Below the pieces are notes generated by a model. The model saw only the letters and a program-made list of their open reading frames with translations, ran no database searches and had not been told where the DNA came from. Below are positions 1-9,532 of a stretch of DNA of 64,000 bases, in pieces. Made by a program: the position numbers and the translations under genes. Every line of letters starts with the position of its first letter. The first letter of the stretch is position 1. The stretch is from Acidobacteriota bacterium (GTDB lineage Bacteria > Acidobacteriota > Thermoanaerobaculia > Multivoradales > Multivoraceae), in the NCBI GenBank assembly GCA_029263415.1, contig JAJCXN010000048.1, positions 1 to 64,000 on the forward strand. Reading direction: 5' to 3'.

Positions 1-134
1 TGACTCCTCGCTTCGATGCTTAGAATTGTTTGTCTTGATAACTACAATTCTACCGGCTAACGAAACGAAATGATCAGCCCGTTTCTACGCTCAAACCTCC
101 CAGTTCCAACCCTTAGAGAGTTTCTGGACAGGAT

Positions 135-2267
135 CTAGCTAGAGTCGGCGTAGGTATAGCCGAAGTTCGCGCGCAAGGAGTTGCCAAGCCTGGCAGCAAG
201 CTCAAGCTCTAGGCCCTGGCTCTCAGCGGTAGGTACGTTGAACGTAACGAACTGCACACCAGTGAACTCGAGGACCTGAAAGTCTTCGATGTCGTAGTCG
301 AATGCAGTGATGTTCAAGCGTGCCCGACGATTTGCGAACTCAGACTTGAAGCCGATCTCGATGGAGTCCACCTTCTCTGAAGCGAACCTTGGATCGCCAC
401 CGCCTGCCGCAGCGGTCGAGTCCAGGTTGAATCCACCAGACTTGAAACCGCGGGTGTAGCTAGCGTAGGCGCTGGCCTTGTCAGTGAATTCGACGACTGC
501 CTTGCCGGTGTACACCAACTCTTCGTCTTCGAACTTGTCGCTGAACTCAGCAGGCAATACGCTGATACCGAGCGCTGGAGTTGCGAAGGGGAAGCACGAG
601 AAGCCAACTGAGAAGTTGCCAATAGTCCCAGCAACTACCTCGAGTCCAGTGCCTGCGGCGCCCGCGGCCAGTGCGCCGGCATTGGCAAGAGTTCTTAGGC
701 AAGCGTTGTTGCTCGCGCCTAGTTGGTTGAAGCTACCCTCCTTGGTCTCTTCCACGTAGCGCGCACCTCCAACCAAGCTGAAGGAGTCGGATACTCGCCA
801 AGTGTTGTGAGTGAAGATCGAGGTTGACTCGCCCTGCTGGCGGAAAACATTCTGGGCAAATGCGCTGGCCGAATCAACACCACCAGCGAACGCCAGTGCT
901 TGGTTGTCTGCGCCAAGAACGTCTGCGAAGGTGCCACCGGTCGCCAGTGGCACCTTGCCTAGCAGCGGGGCTGCACCCAGAACTGGCCCGAAAGCGAAGT
1001 TCCAAAGCACCGCGTCCATGTGTGCAGTGAAGTCTGTACCCAGACCGAAGCCCACCTCTTCGAGGATGTCCTCGTCGGAGTAGTATCCACCGAGCATCCA
1101 GCTCAAGGAATCGCTGTCGCCGGCAATCCGGAGCTCGTGGCTTGATGACTCGATCTCATCAAAGGTGTCGAATCCGGCAGCTTCTTGAGGGGACACTTCG
1201 TAGACCTTGATGCCTACGAAATCGTTCTGAACGCTTCCAGCGAAGAATTCGCGGTAGGAGCCGATGTAGGTCAGAGTGCTTGACCTACCGAAGTCAACGT
1301 TGAGTTCAGCAGAGAAGCCAGTCTGGTCGAAGGGGTTTTCGAATTGCTCACCGTTGGAGATTCGGTCTTCGAAGGCCGAGTCGCCGGTGCGGAGCACACC
1401 ACCGTTCGCCGGTAGACCAGCTGCGGAGAACGAGCCCAGCGCGACTGCAGGAGATTCAACCAAATTGATTGCATCGCAGCATTGTTCGTCGGCATCTGAG
1501 TAGTCACCGATCAAGCGAAGGCTGGCGCTATCGTTGAGTTGGAACAACAGTTGGCCGCGCAGCAAATAGCGGTCTCGGTTGAGGCTCTCGCCACCGGTTG
1601 TGTTCTCGACGAAACCGTCCTGGCTACGGATAGCGCCAGAGAGCCGATAGCCAACGGAGTCGCTGAAAGGACCAGTCACGCCGAGTTGAGCGTTGTAGGC
1701 GCCGAAATCGCCCACTCCGAAGTTGGTGAAGACATCTGTACGCGAAAGACTCGGTCTCTTGGTGCGAATATTGAGCGCACCGGCTGAGACGTTTCGGCCA
1801 AACAGAGTGCCCTGAGGGCCGCGCAGGACCTCAATCGCTTCCAGGTCCAGTTGATCTCCGAGCGCCACGCCGGGTCGGCTCAGGTATGTGCCGTCGATGA
1901 ATACGCCGACAGAGCTTTCCAAACCGATGTTGTTGCCAGTGGTACCCACCCCACGAATACGAAGCGTCGATCCTTGCGACTCGGTCTGAGTCGAGTTCAT
2001 GTTGAAGCTAGTCGCCAGGAGCGGCAGATCGCGAATATCTTTAAGGCCGGAGCGCTCCATTTGCAACTCGCTCACTGCTGTGACCGCGATTGGGACGTCT
2101 TGAAGGGACTCCTCACGCTTGGTTGCGGTGACTGTTACGACATCTAGAAAAGTGTCGTCTTGGGTGGTGGCCTGAGCTGCGGCTGGTTGTGTTTCAGCCT
2201 CTTCTTGTGCCGCTAAGCAGGGAGAAAGAGCGAGAGCTCCTGCGAGTAGTAGAACGGTAGATTTCAT
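135..2267 (-). CDS. TonB-dependent outer-membrane receptor, C-terminally truncated
   Basis: Outer-membrane receptor that would import a siderophore or another large substrate using TonB energy. The ATG at 2267 starts a clear signal peptide (MKSTVLLLAGALALSPCLAAQ). A frame-open TTG at 2351 lies further upstream, but it would put 28 non-signal residues in front. A plug domain follows (VVTVTATKREESLQDVPIAV, then the RGVGTT and LRGPQGTLFGRN motifs), then beta-barrel strands. The ORF stops at about 710 aa, right after FGYTYADSS. In this family that strand is normally followed by some 70-100 more residues ending in an aromatic residue. The sequence beyond the TAG (134 down to 1) translates to unrelated residues. 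The barrel is therefore incomplete and the gene is probably non-functional, although the family assignment is secure. The substrate is unknown. Confidence 0.85.
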   Translation of the reverse strand: MKSTVLLLAGALALSPCLAAQEEAETQPAAAQATTQDDTFLDVVTVTATKREESLQDVPIAVTAVSELQMERSGLKDIRDLPLLATSFNMNSTQTESQGSTLRIRGVGTTGNNIGLESSVGVFIDGTYLSRPGVALGDQLDLEAIEVLRGPQGTLFGRNVSAGALNIRTKRPSLSRTDVFTNFGVGDFGAYNAQLGVTGPFSDSVGYRLSGAIRSQDGFVENTTGGESLNRDRYLLRGQLLFQLNDSASLRLIGDYSDADEQCCDAINLVESPAVALGSFSAAGLPANGGVLRTGDSAFEDRISNGEQFENPFDQTGFSAELNVDFGRSSTLTYIGSYREFFAGSVQNDFVGIKVYEVSPQEAAGFDTFDEIESSSHELRIAGDSDSLSWMLGGYYSDEDILEEVGFGLGTDFTAHMDAVLWNFAFGPVLGAAPLLGKVPLATGGTFADVLGADNQALAFAGGVDSASAFAQNVFRQQGESTSIFTHNTWRVSDSFSLVGGARYVEETKEGSFNQLGASNNACLRTLANAGALAAGAAGTGLEVVAGTIGNFSVGFSCFPFATPALGISVLPAEFSDKFEDEELVYTGKAVVEFTDKASAYASYTRGFKSGGFNLDSTAAAGGGDPRFASEKVDSIEIGFKSEFANRRARLNITAFDYDIEDFQVLEFTGVQFVTFNVPTAESQGLELELAARLGNSLRANFGYTYADSS

Positions 2268-2757
2268 CGATTGCACGGGACAACTCCTATGAGCGGTAAA
2301 AGTAGGGCCCTTAGCCTTCAAGCTGTTCGGAGGTTCACTGAAGGTCTTCAACGACGTTACTGTCGCTTAGGCTCTTACGCTTACGAAGATAGCAAAGTTC
2401 TTGCGAGGGGGCGACAGACGTGCTTTGGCTAAGCCAATCTGCCGACATCCCTGAGACACGAAGGCCTCGCTAGACCAATAGACCGGAATCAGCGAGTGCT
2501 TGGCTTTCAGGTGCTATGAAGACTGGCTGGTCGCTGGATCAATCGGACTAACACTACGAGGTTGAGCGAAGTACGCTCCCTCACTAGTTATGGCGAAACA
2601 GCAAGGACAAGCGGCAGACGAGGCGATCGTGGTTCGTTTGTTGCCGCGAATCGTTTCGGGTACCGGCCGCCCTTTGTGTACACCTTGTACCCTCTGCCCT
2701 TGACCGACACTCAACGTCAACGGTGAAACCCTCTCATACTCGGACAACCTGCGAAAC
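2268..2757. other. Intergenic region without a recognisable gene
   Basis: About 490 bases lie between the start of the TonB receptor and the end of the FG-GAP gene. Both genes run on the minus strand, so this should hold the receptor promoter. An AGGAG-like stretch occurs some 16 bases before the receptor ATG, which is far for a ribosome site. The short ORFs here do not look like coding sequence. Confidence 0.4.
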
Positions 2758-5661
2758 CTACGGTGCCCACGCCCCAGTATCACCAGACTCAAAACCATCT
2801 ACAAAGATGACGGTTGGGTCGGCCTCGGAGCGAAATCGAGCATCGAGGTCCGTGAAGCTCAAGCGGTTAACTGGAGCATCGAAGTCACCGCTGACTACCA
2901 GAGGATCCGGCGATGGACGAATCCGAAAATGGGCGGTGGGAGCAAGGGACTGCAGAGTGATCGTGACGAAGGCGCGTGGTGCAAACATACTCGGGGCTGC
3001 TGCGACCGAGCCCGGTGGGAGGACGATCTCCAGAGCTTGCCCCGCGAAATCGAGCGTGTAATCGTCGAAGACCAGCATGTCGACCAAAGGGTCAAACAGA
3101 TCGTCTCCATCGTCAACATAGACTGCGATCGACTCAACCAAGGCGCGAACTTGATGAGGCTCCATGAGGACCGTGTTTTCCTCCGGAAAGTCGGGGAAGT
3201 CATCCCATAGCAGTCGCGCCACTCGTAACTCAATGGGTAGATCCATCGGGCTGGCGAAGCTTCGAATCTGCAGTGTGATCACGTGCGTTTCCTGCTGTCT
3301 CGGCACTAAGGATTCGAACGTTGCAGGGATGGTTCCATTGAAGCGCCCAACTGTGCCTGCCAGCGGCTTCGTCAGCACCAGATCGTTGAAGCGATCCAGG
3401 ATGGCAAGTTCCTCGAACCCATCTCCGTTGACGTCTGCGGCGACAAGCAGCCGATCAGGATCGGCCTCCAGCTCGAACGACACATTGGAACCCGGTCCGC
3501 TCTCCACCCGCGCCAGTAGGGGAAGATCAATGGTCGGATGAACTTCGGTGCTCGACGCCACCAATTCGGGTCTTCCATTCTGGTCGAAATCGCCAACAAC
3601 CACACGGTCATAGCTGTTGTCCGCTTCACCCGGCAACAAAAGAAGACTGATGTCATGACGGGTGTAGCTTGGAATGCCTCCACGAATCGGCGGCAGGGGG
3701 AGGGTTGGGTTTTCGTACCAGAGAATTTCCCCAGGGTCAGTATTGACGCCAATGATGTCTAGGTCCCCATCCTCATCCCAGTCGATGAGCCGGATGTCGT
3801 CGAGGGCGGTGCTCTGGTCTAGCGTGGTTTCGCTCCAGCCGCCCGGAGTTTGCGCGAACAACACCAGTCCAGCGTCCCCGGGGTTTGGGGGCACCAAGGG
3901 GCCTCTGCCTCCCACCACCACGTCGAGGTCGCCGTCGAGGTCCATATCGCCAACCCGCAGCGCACTAGCAGCATGGTCGCCGATGAGTTCGGCAGTTTCC
4001 GAATTTGAGAAGGCTCGGATCGCAGTCCCGAAGGCTCCGCCTGAGACTATTGCTCGAGAGGTTCCCTCACCGAACAGGTCTGCCACTTCGATGTTGGTGT
4101 AGTCAATATTGGCGCCAACCGTGTGACTGTCCCAAACTCCTCCTGTGCCATCCATGTTCTCCCACCACCGAAAAAGGCCGGTGACGTTGTGGCCCCAGAC
4201 GGAGAGGACATCGAGGTCACCGTCATCGTCGTAGTCGACGACTTCGATATCCACGTTGGAACTAAACCCGGTGGGCTGGATCATGGTGAACGTTGCCGCA
4301 TCGTCCGCTTCCACGCCACTCCACCAGCCCAGTTCAGCTGAACTGCCGGTGCCAGCAGCCACGATGTCGAGATGGCCGTCTTGGTTGATGTCACCGAGTG
4401 CCATGGAGTCTAGAGTCCGGACAGACGTGGCCGCCGCGGGCACCAGCTCAGTCGTCGAAGCGTCGAATTCAAACCTGGAGTGAGGTGCATCGTTGCGAAA
4501 CCAAATCACCGGATCACCCGCGGCGGCGTCGATTGCTCGAGCGACGACTAGGTCTGGATCGCCGTCAGCATCAAGATCACCAATGTCGAAGCTCCACGCG
4601 TCGCCGAGTCCTGTACCGAGGTTCCAGCGCTTCCATGAATAGGCACCCTCGGAAGCGGTCGAATTCAGGTTCTCCCACAAGACCAAATCGCCGGCGTCGG
4701 AGATGCCCACGATGTCGAGATCTCCATCGACATCAAGATCGACGAGCTTCAAATCCCTAGCTCCGCTGAAGGAGGAATCAACACTGGATTGCACAAACCC
4801 ACTTGCCGACGTGCGTTCCAAAGCGATTACATCTCCGTCCTCATTAGCACTCGCCACAACATCAATATCTCCATCGGGCTCAATATCCCCAGCGGCCACT
4901 CCCCAGGCGCCATCGAGGCTGCTGGCAAGGGTGGTGCCCTGGTAGATGCCGACTGTGAAGAAGCGGAGCTGCCTGAGATTGTCGCTCTCGTTGCCCGTGA
5001 CGAGAAGATCCATATCCCCGTCGAGATTAATGTCGACTGGCTCAATGCGTGCCGCTCCATCCACAATGATTGAAGCGAGGGTTGACCAGGCGGAAGCGTC
5101 GCCATTTGTGTTGGTCGCAATCAGCACGCGATCAGCGACGGCGCCGGTTGCTACTACGTCCAGATCGCCGTCGTCGTCGGTGTCGGTAAAGCGCACGTCG
5201 GTGGCACCATTCAAGCTGGCGACGGTGCTCTTGGTCCACAGCACTGAGGGGTCGAGTGAAGCGCGGCGGTAGAGATAGACAGCGTTGTCCGTAGTTTTCG
5301 CTACCACCACGTCCATGTCACCATCGCCATCCACATCGCCGATGTCGACTCCGCGGCCATTGCCGTCTGAGCTAGTGATTGGGTAGCGAGCAAAGGCCCC
5401 AGCACTGCCATCGTTGGCAAACCAGGCCACCTCGCTGCTCTCGGCGGTGGCAATCACATCTAGGTCGCCGTCTGAATCGAGGTCGGCAATGCGCACCGTT
5501 CTCGCGTCGGTGAGGTCGGTGGACACCGGCGCCGGAGCAGCGAAGAACCACCCCTGAGCAGCGACGGGGCTTGAAGCCAAGATTCCGATCGCGGCGCTGC
5601 ACAGGAGCGAGAGTAAGCCCTGCGCGGCGAGGCGTCTAAGGTTGGATTGTGGTGCGAGCAT
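2758..5661 (-). CDS. Secreted FG-GAP/VCBS repeat protein with C-terminal DGFESG motif
   Basis: Exported beta-propeller protein of about 967 aa. The start at 5661 is chosen because AGGAGGT-like Shine-Dalgarno bases (CCTCC on the plus strand, 5669-5673) lie about 7 nt upstream and a signal peptide follows (GLLSLLCSAAIGILASSPVAAQ). Some fourteen repeats are visible, twelve with a DxDxDGDxD calcium loop, such as IADLDSDGDLDVIAT, IGDVDGDGDMDVVVA and LIDWDEDGDLDIIGV. They probably make two seven-bladed propellers. A non-repeat beta-rich region follows, and the protein ends VDGFESGDTGAWAP. A similar DGFE..G....W ending occurs on the lectin-like protein near 58.2 kb, so it may be a sorting or anchoring tag. 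The ligand is unknown. These propellers often mediate adhesion or act as secreted scaffolds. Confidence 0.85.
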   Translation of the reverse strand: MLAPQSNLRRLAAQGLLSLLCSAAIGILASSPVAAQGWFFAAPAPVSTDLTDARTVRIADLDSDGDLDVIATAESSEVAWFANDGSAGAFARYPITSSDGNGRGVDIGDVDGDGDMDVVVAKTTDNAVYLYRRASLDPSVLWTKSTVASLNGATDVRFTDTDDDGDLDVVATGAVADRVLIATNTNGDASAWSTLASIIVDGAARIEPVDINLDGDMDLLVTGNESDNLRQLRFFTVGIYQGTTLASSLDGAWGVAAGDIEPDGDIDVVASANEDGDVIALERTSASGFVQSSVDSSFSGARDLKLVDLDVDGDLDIVGISDAGDLVLWENLNSTASEGAYSWKRWNLGTGLGDAWSFDIGDLDADGDPDLVVARAIDAAAGDPVIWFRNDAPHSRFEFDASTTELVPAAATSVRTLDSMALGDINQDGHLDIVAAGTGSSAELGWWSGVEADDAATFTMIQPTGFSSNVDIEVVDYDDDGDLDVLSVWGHNVTGLFRWWENMDGTGGVWDSHTVGANIDYTNIEVADLFGEGTSRAIVSGGAFGTAIRAFSNSETAELIGDHAASALRVGDMDLDGDLDVVVGGRGPLVPPNPGDAGLVLFAQTPGGWSETTLDQSTALDDIRLIDWDEDGDLDIIGVNTDPGEILWYENPTLPLPPIRGGIPSYTRHDISLLLLPGEADNSYDRVVVGDFDQNGRPELVASSTEVHPTIDLPLLARVESGPGSNVSFELEADPDRLLVAADVNGDGFEELAILDRFNDLVLTKPLAGTVGRFNGTIPATFESLVPRQQETHVITLQIRSFASPMDLPIELRVARLLWDDFPDFPEENTVLMEPHQVRALVESIAVYVDDGDDLFDPLVDMLVFDDYTLDFAGQALEIVLPPGSVAAAPSMFAPRAFVTITLQSLAPTAHFRIRPSPDPLVVSGDFDAPVNRLSFTDLDARFRSEADPTVIFVDGFESGDTGAWAP

Positions 5662-6005
5662 TGCTGACCTCCGGGGGTGAAGCGATCCAGATTGTGGGAC
5701 AAACGTTGCTCCTGACACAGACGCATGGAAAGCGGCCTGAGCGCCGACTAGGGCATCCGGAGCTAGCGACTGCGGCCTACTAGTGCATTGGCTGTGCCAA
5801 GTGGACCCGCCCGCAGCAAGTTGCTCTGGGGCAACAGGTACGGTGGATTCGCGACGACCAGCCTGCGCCCTCGAAGTTGAGCCACTCCCAAATCTGAGAA
5901 CTGACGGGCATCGCCTCCCACGGCTGAGAACGGGCAGCTATGACCCGGATCCAACAGCCCTTATCGGTGCCTCTGTTTCTCTCTTGAGATAACTCGGAAC
6001 CCGCA

Positions 6006-6045
6006 ACGATCGAAGCGGAACGCACTGGCGCTCCGCTTCGATCGT
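6006..6045. repeat. Near-perfect 18-bp hairpin
   Basis: The arms 6006-6023 and 6028-6045 are reverse complements with one mismatch, separated by the four bases ACTG. No T-run follows on either side, so this is not a textbook terminator. It could still end transcripts or be a REP-type or recombination element. Confidence 0.7.
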
Positions 6046-6569
6046 CACCCTTGAGGACTTCGGGAACCGGTGGGAACCGATGGGTGGGGCGGATTGGCAG
6101 AAACTAGGGCCCGGTTCTGACGGTCGACCCCACCCCAGAATGGGCGACCTGCAAGACGTCCGCGTCCTTGGGTCGTTCAGCAAGGAAGCAGCGTCCATTG
6201 TCGAAGTCGTGGGCGGCTAAGAGGTGCGCTTGAGCGGCTCAGCTATCTGGTCAAGTACCGACGAGCTATCGCTACCGTGCGCCGAGACTAAAGAGAGCTC
6301 TCTGCGATCGCAGTCAGTTCACCTATCGCCCAGAATCACCAAACGCGGCGTAGAGCCGCGTCTCGCGTCTTCGAGTGTTGGCGACGCTCGGATCCAGAAC
6401 CGCCCAAACGGTCGAGAAAGGCGACCAAGTAGGTCTTGGTCCAAGATGCCCGGAACCAACGATGACTCAATCAGATGAACGTTGAACTTTCTCTAAGAAC
6501 CGTCCCAGCGATTTTGTCGCTACACCCCTGTTTGGTGGTGGCTCCGAAAGTGGCACCCCTGTCTGGCGG

Positions 6570-6632
6570 TGGAACGCTGGCCAGCGCACATTCTGCAAAT
6601 CCGCGATTCGGCGCAAAACACCAAAAGCACCC
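6570..6632. repeat. 63-bp direct repeat, copy 1
   Basis: This stretch starts TGGAACGCTGGCCAGCGCAC and ends AAAGCACCC. It recurs at 6844-6906 with roughly 85 percent identity and the same length. It is probably a remnant of insertion-sequence flanks. Confidence 0.6.
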
Positions 6633-6843
6633 GATGCACCCTTCCAGGATTTGCGCGGCCTTCCGGATGGTTGCGCGTCTAACCCTATCGGGACGACTAG
6701 AAAGATGGTGCGTAAGCCTCCTGTGGGACATCAGCCTCGGCGATGTCTAGGATGTGACCCTGAAGACCTACCAAGCGCGGTACTTCTTCACCTCCCACGG
6801 GAAGCTTCGCACCCGTGGTACAGGCTCAACGACATCGTCAGCG

Positions 6844-6906
6844 TGGAACGTTGGCCAGCGCACAATCAGCAAATCTGCGGTTCGGCGCAGAACGCCGAAA
6901 GCACCC
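6844..6906. repeat. 63-bp direct repeat, copy 2
   Basis: This is the second copy of the repeat at 6570-6632. It is followed directly by an inverted repeat: CCAACTAGC at 6913-6921 and GCTAGTTGG at 6948-6956, extended by further pairing outside. Confidence 0.6.
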
Positions 6907-7070
6907 AGCTGGCCAACTAGCTCCCGCTTTCTCGCTTGAGGTACGGGGCTAGTTGGCTGGAAGGGTGCCGTCTTCAATAAGAGGCCGAAAGCGGACCGCA
7001 GCTACACAGAGACTTGAGGTGCAGCGCGGCACGCAGTCGCCAGCTGTACTGGCGCCCTCTCGAAGCGTGT

Positions 7071-7946
7071 TTAGCGACGCTTGACAAAGATGAGCGCAAG
7101 GCCAGCCAACAGCGCGCCGAAGGCCGCAAGTCCGAAACCACCAAGAGCTGGCACTTCAAGAGTGGCCGCGCTGATCACAGAACCATCGCAAAAGAAGGGA
7201 AAGCCCTGAGCTGTAGCAAGGCCCCCGTCAACGAACGAAGCCCAGGTGGCACCGTCGTCGACACTGACGAGACCATTCCCGGTTACGGTTTGGCCATTGA
7301 TCGTGATCGGCGGAGCCCAGGGGCCGGAACCCAGTGTGCCGTCTGTTTGCCAATCCAGCCAGTAGGTACCTGGACCCAATACGGTGTCGATGGTGATTTC
7401 CTGGGCCATGATCGGCCGAGTGGTGTCTCCGGCCGTGCTTTCGGCAGCGCGGTAGATCCCGCTCCAATCGGTGGAGGCCATACGATTTGTTGCATTGTCA
7501 CCGAACACTACGGTCGACCCGGGAAGATCCGGCGAACCGTCCCAGATCTGGAGGTTGACAGCGGTAATCGTCGAAGTGGTGGTTGAACCCGTTTGGTAGC
7601 CATAGAGAGTGCAAGAGTCGATCTGCCAACCGAGCGCATCAGGGATGACGAATTCGTCCGACGCCCGATCCGTAAGGGCCAAAGAATTCCGAATACCCAG
7701 TGTGGTCAACCCGAGGCTGTTGTTCTGAACCAGGCTTTCGTCCGCACCGCCTGCACCCGTGCCTGGGCTGTTGATTAGCGGGCCGTTGTCGTACAACGAG
7801 CCGCCACCGCCACGGACGACCGGAGCAGTGGGATTGGCGCTGGTCACAGTCACCCCGTCCGGAGTAATGAGGTCATGCACCTGGGCGTATGAGCCACTCG
7901 CAGCCACCAACGTTGCTACTAGGCTCGCAAAAACAGTCTTCTTCAT
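7071..7946 (-). CDS. Exported protein with VPxLG-type C-terminal membrane anchor
   Basis: Hypothetical exported protein of about 291 aa. The start ATG at 7946 has AAGGAA about 9 nt upstream and begins a signal peptide (MKKTVFASLVATLVAASGSYAQ). The mature part has no family I recognise. It contains repeated references to aspartate-rich beta strands and phrases such as PGTYWLDWQTDGTL that suggest an extracellular beta-sandwich. The C-terminus has the tripartite layout of the IPTL/PEP-CTERM sorting signals: a short VPALGGFGL motif, one hydrophobic helix, and a basic tail FVKRR. Such tails are known to hold proteins in the inner membrane for processing by an exosortase-like enzyme, which is not in this window. 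It is transcribed divergently from the TPR lipoprotein gene. Confidence 0.75.
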   Translation of the reverse strand: MKKTVFASLVATLVAASGSYAQVHDLITPDGVTVTSANPTAPVVRGGGGSLYDNGPLINSPGTGAGGADESLVQNNSLGLTTLGIRNSLALTDRASDEFVIPDALGWQIDSCTLYGYQTGSTTTSTITAVNLQIWDGSPDLPGSTVVFGDNATNRMASTDWSGIYRAAESTAGDTTRPIMAQEITIDTVLGPGTYWLDWQTDGTLGSGPWAPPITINGQTVTGNGLVSVDDGATWASFVDGGLATAQGFPFFCDGSVISAATLEVPALGGFGLAAFGALLAGLALIFVKRR

Positions 7947-8083
7947 ATTCACATTTTCCTTGTTCAAATCAAAAACGGCTCTGCGCAGACGAAGAAGACG
8001 CAGACACAGAAAACCCGGCCGGGCACGGAACGCCCGTCGCCAATTCTCACCGTCCCTTTCAAGATGTCGAGTAGTGTAGCGAT

Positions 8084-9532
8084 ATGTTGTTGCGCTCGTC
8101 AATCGAACGTTTGGCTCCCGACTCGTTGAGAAGGACCGGCTTGAGCAGGACCGGTTGGGGTTGGGTTTCTGCGACCATAATGGTCCTAGTGGCTGCCTGT
8201 GCTCCTGCGCCTCGGCTCCCGTCCCAAGCCGAGAGCGGCACTCAGGGATTTCTAGCACTCCAAGCTCAACTCAGTGAAGCGGTTCAGAGCGACCGACGCG
8301 CGGTTGCTCCCCGTCGAGCCCTTGCCCTGGCCTTGCTAGCCAACGGATATCCGAGTCTCTCTGCCGACGCATGGTCGGAACTCCTACCCTTGGAAGACTC
8401 CCCATCGATCAGTAGGTGGTACCTCTGCAGAGCACTGCTCGCTGCTGGCAGGCACGCTGAAGCATTGCGCGAGCTGTCTTCAGCGGCGAAGAACCCCAAG
8501 GCCATCGCGCCTACGCTGTTCGAGCTCGCGCGCCTGCGCTTATTGGAGGGCGACCTGGCAACGGCTCAAAGGCTCTACACTCGGCTCCAAGAATTACGGC
8601 CCGACCTCGCTCTGGCCACAGTAGGGCTGGCCGAGGTCGCCCTAGCGAAGGGCCACTTCGACAAAGCAGTTGCTTTGGCTCAAACCGCTCTTGACCAGGA
8701 TCCAAGCTCGCCCGCCGCGCCACACTTGCTCGCCAGTGCGCTACGTTCCCTCGGTCAGCTGGAAGAGGCATCCGTTTGGATGGCCAAAGCACCTAAGAAC
8801 CAAAGCAAGTTCATACCTGGACCGTGGGACTCGCGCCTTTACCCTCTAATTAGAAGTCGGGCCGCTGCCCTTGTGCAAGTGCGCCTGTGGCTCGAAGAGG
8901 GCTCGTTCGAGAATGCGGTGCAGCTGGCAAGTGCGGCTGTGACCTGGCCAGAAACCACCCATGAGCCAGAACTTCGCGAAGCTCTTGCGGTGGCCCTGAT
9001 CGCTTTGCGGCGCCCTTCGTTGGCACTCGAAGCGCTCGTGCCTCTAGCCGACAACCCGCTCTTTGGCACCGCCATCAATAGCGCTACTGCGCATCTGGCG
9101 CTCGGTGACTTTGACAGTGCCCTTCGCGCGGCCTCACTGGCCACAGAGATCGCTCCCCAACGAAGCCGGTCGCACCACTTGCTGGGAAGAGCCCATTGGG
9201 CGAGCGGTGCTCTCGAGCAGGCACTGCTCTCGCTACGTCACGCGTCGGAGCTAGAACCGACCAACGTAGACGTGCTCCGTGATCTCGCCTTCATCGAGCT
9301 GGCAACCGGCAACACACACGTAGCGCGCGGCGTGAGTGAACGCATAGTGAATCTAGCGCCACATTTAGCGGTTGGATATCTCGGTTTGGCAGAGGTCGCG
9401 TTGGTTGATCTTCGATGGGAAGAGGTGACGACTTTCTTGCTCGACGCGGAGCGACACGAGCCTCAGCATCCCGGCATAGCGAACGTGCGCGGCCGCCTCC
9501 AGGTCGCGACGAAAGCAGCGTCAGAGCCATGA
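8084..9532 (+). CDS. TPR-repeat lipoprotein
   Basis: A 482-aa lipoprotein with a membrane-spanning signal and lipobox (LVAAC at about residue 39). It consists of at least eight TPR helical hairpins; PSLSADAWSELLPL, GDLATAQRLYTRLQELRPD and GALEQALLSLRHASELEPTN are clear examples. TPR arrays bind partner proteins. The stop codon overlaps the start of the downstream CRTAC1-like gene (ATGA at 9529-9532), so the two are translationally coupled. The pairing of a TPR protein with an FG-GAP/UnbV_ASPIC protein is common in Acidobacteriota and Planctomycetes. The function of the pair is not established. Confidence 0.85.
   Translation: MLLRSSIERLAPDSLRRTGLSRTGWGWVSATIMVLVAACAPAPRLPSQAESGTQGFLALQAQLSEAVQSDRRAVAPRRALALALLANGYPSLSADAWSELLPLEDSPSISRWYLCRALLAAGRHAEALRELSSAAKNPKAIAPTLFELARLRLLEGDLATAQRLYTRLQELRPDLALATVGLAEVALAKGHFDKAVALAQTALDQDPSSPAAPHLLASALRSLGQLEEASVWMAKAPKNQSKFIPGPWDSRLYPLIRSRAAALVQVRLWLEEGSFENAVQLASAAVTWPETTHEPELREALAVALIALRRPSLALEALVPLADNPLFGTAINSATAHLALGDFDSALRAASLATEIAPQRSRSHHLLGRAHWASGALEQALLSLRHASELEPTNVDVLRDLAFIELATGNTHVARGVSERIVNLAPHLAVGYLGLAEVALVDLRWEEVTTFLLDAERHEPQHPGIANVRGRLQVATKAASEP

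Larger units (their letters stand above)
5719..7070. other. 1.35-kb gene-free region with hairpins and repeats
   Basis: No convincing gene is visible on either strand. The region contains a strong hairpin near 6,025, a 63-bp direct repeat, and a second inverted repeat near 6,930. The segments reading CTGTYTGGYGGTG at 6529 and 6561, and a similar one near 25,610, look like debris from an insertion-sequence end, but I could not place the family. Confidence 0.4.

Noticed and set aside
47-60. TCTACCGGCTAACG as a family A copy
   Set aside because: Only about 14 bases match and the characteristic GCCGAGTTGGCCGGC is absent, so it is kept only as a hint.
2514-2798. 94-codon minus-strand frame between the receptor and FG-GAP genes
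   Set aside because: It overlaps the FG-GAP 3' end in another frame and its composition is not protein-like.
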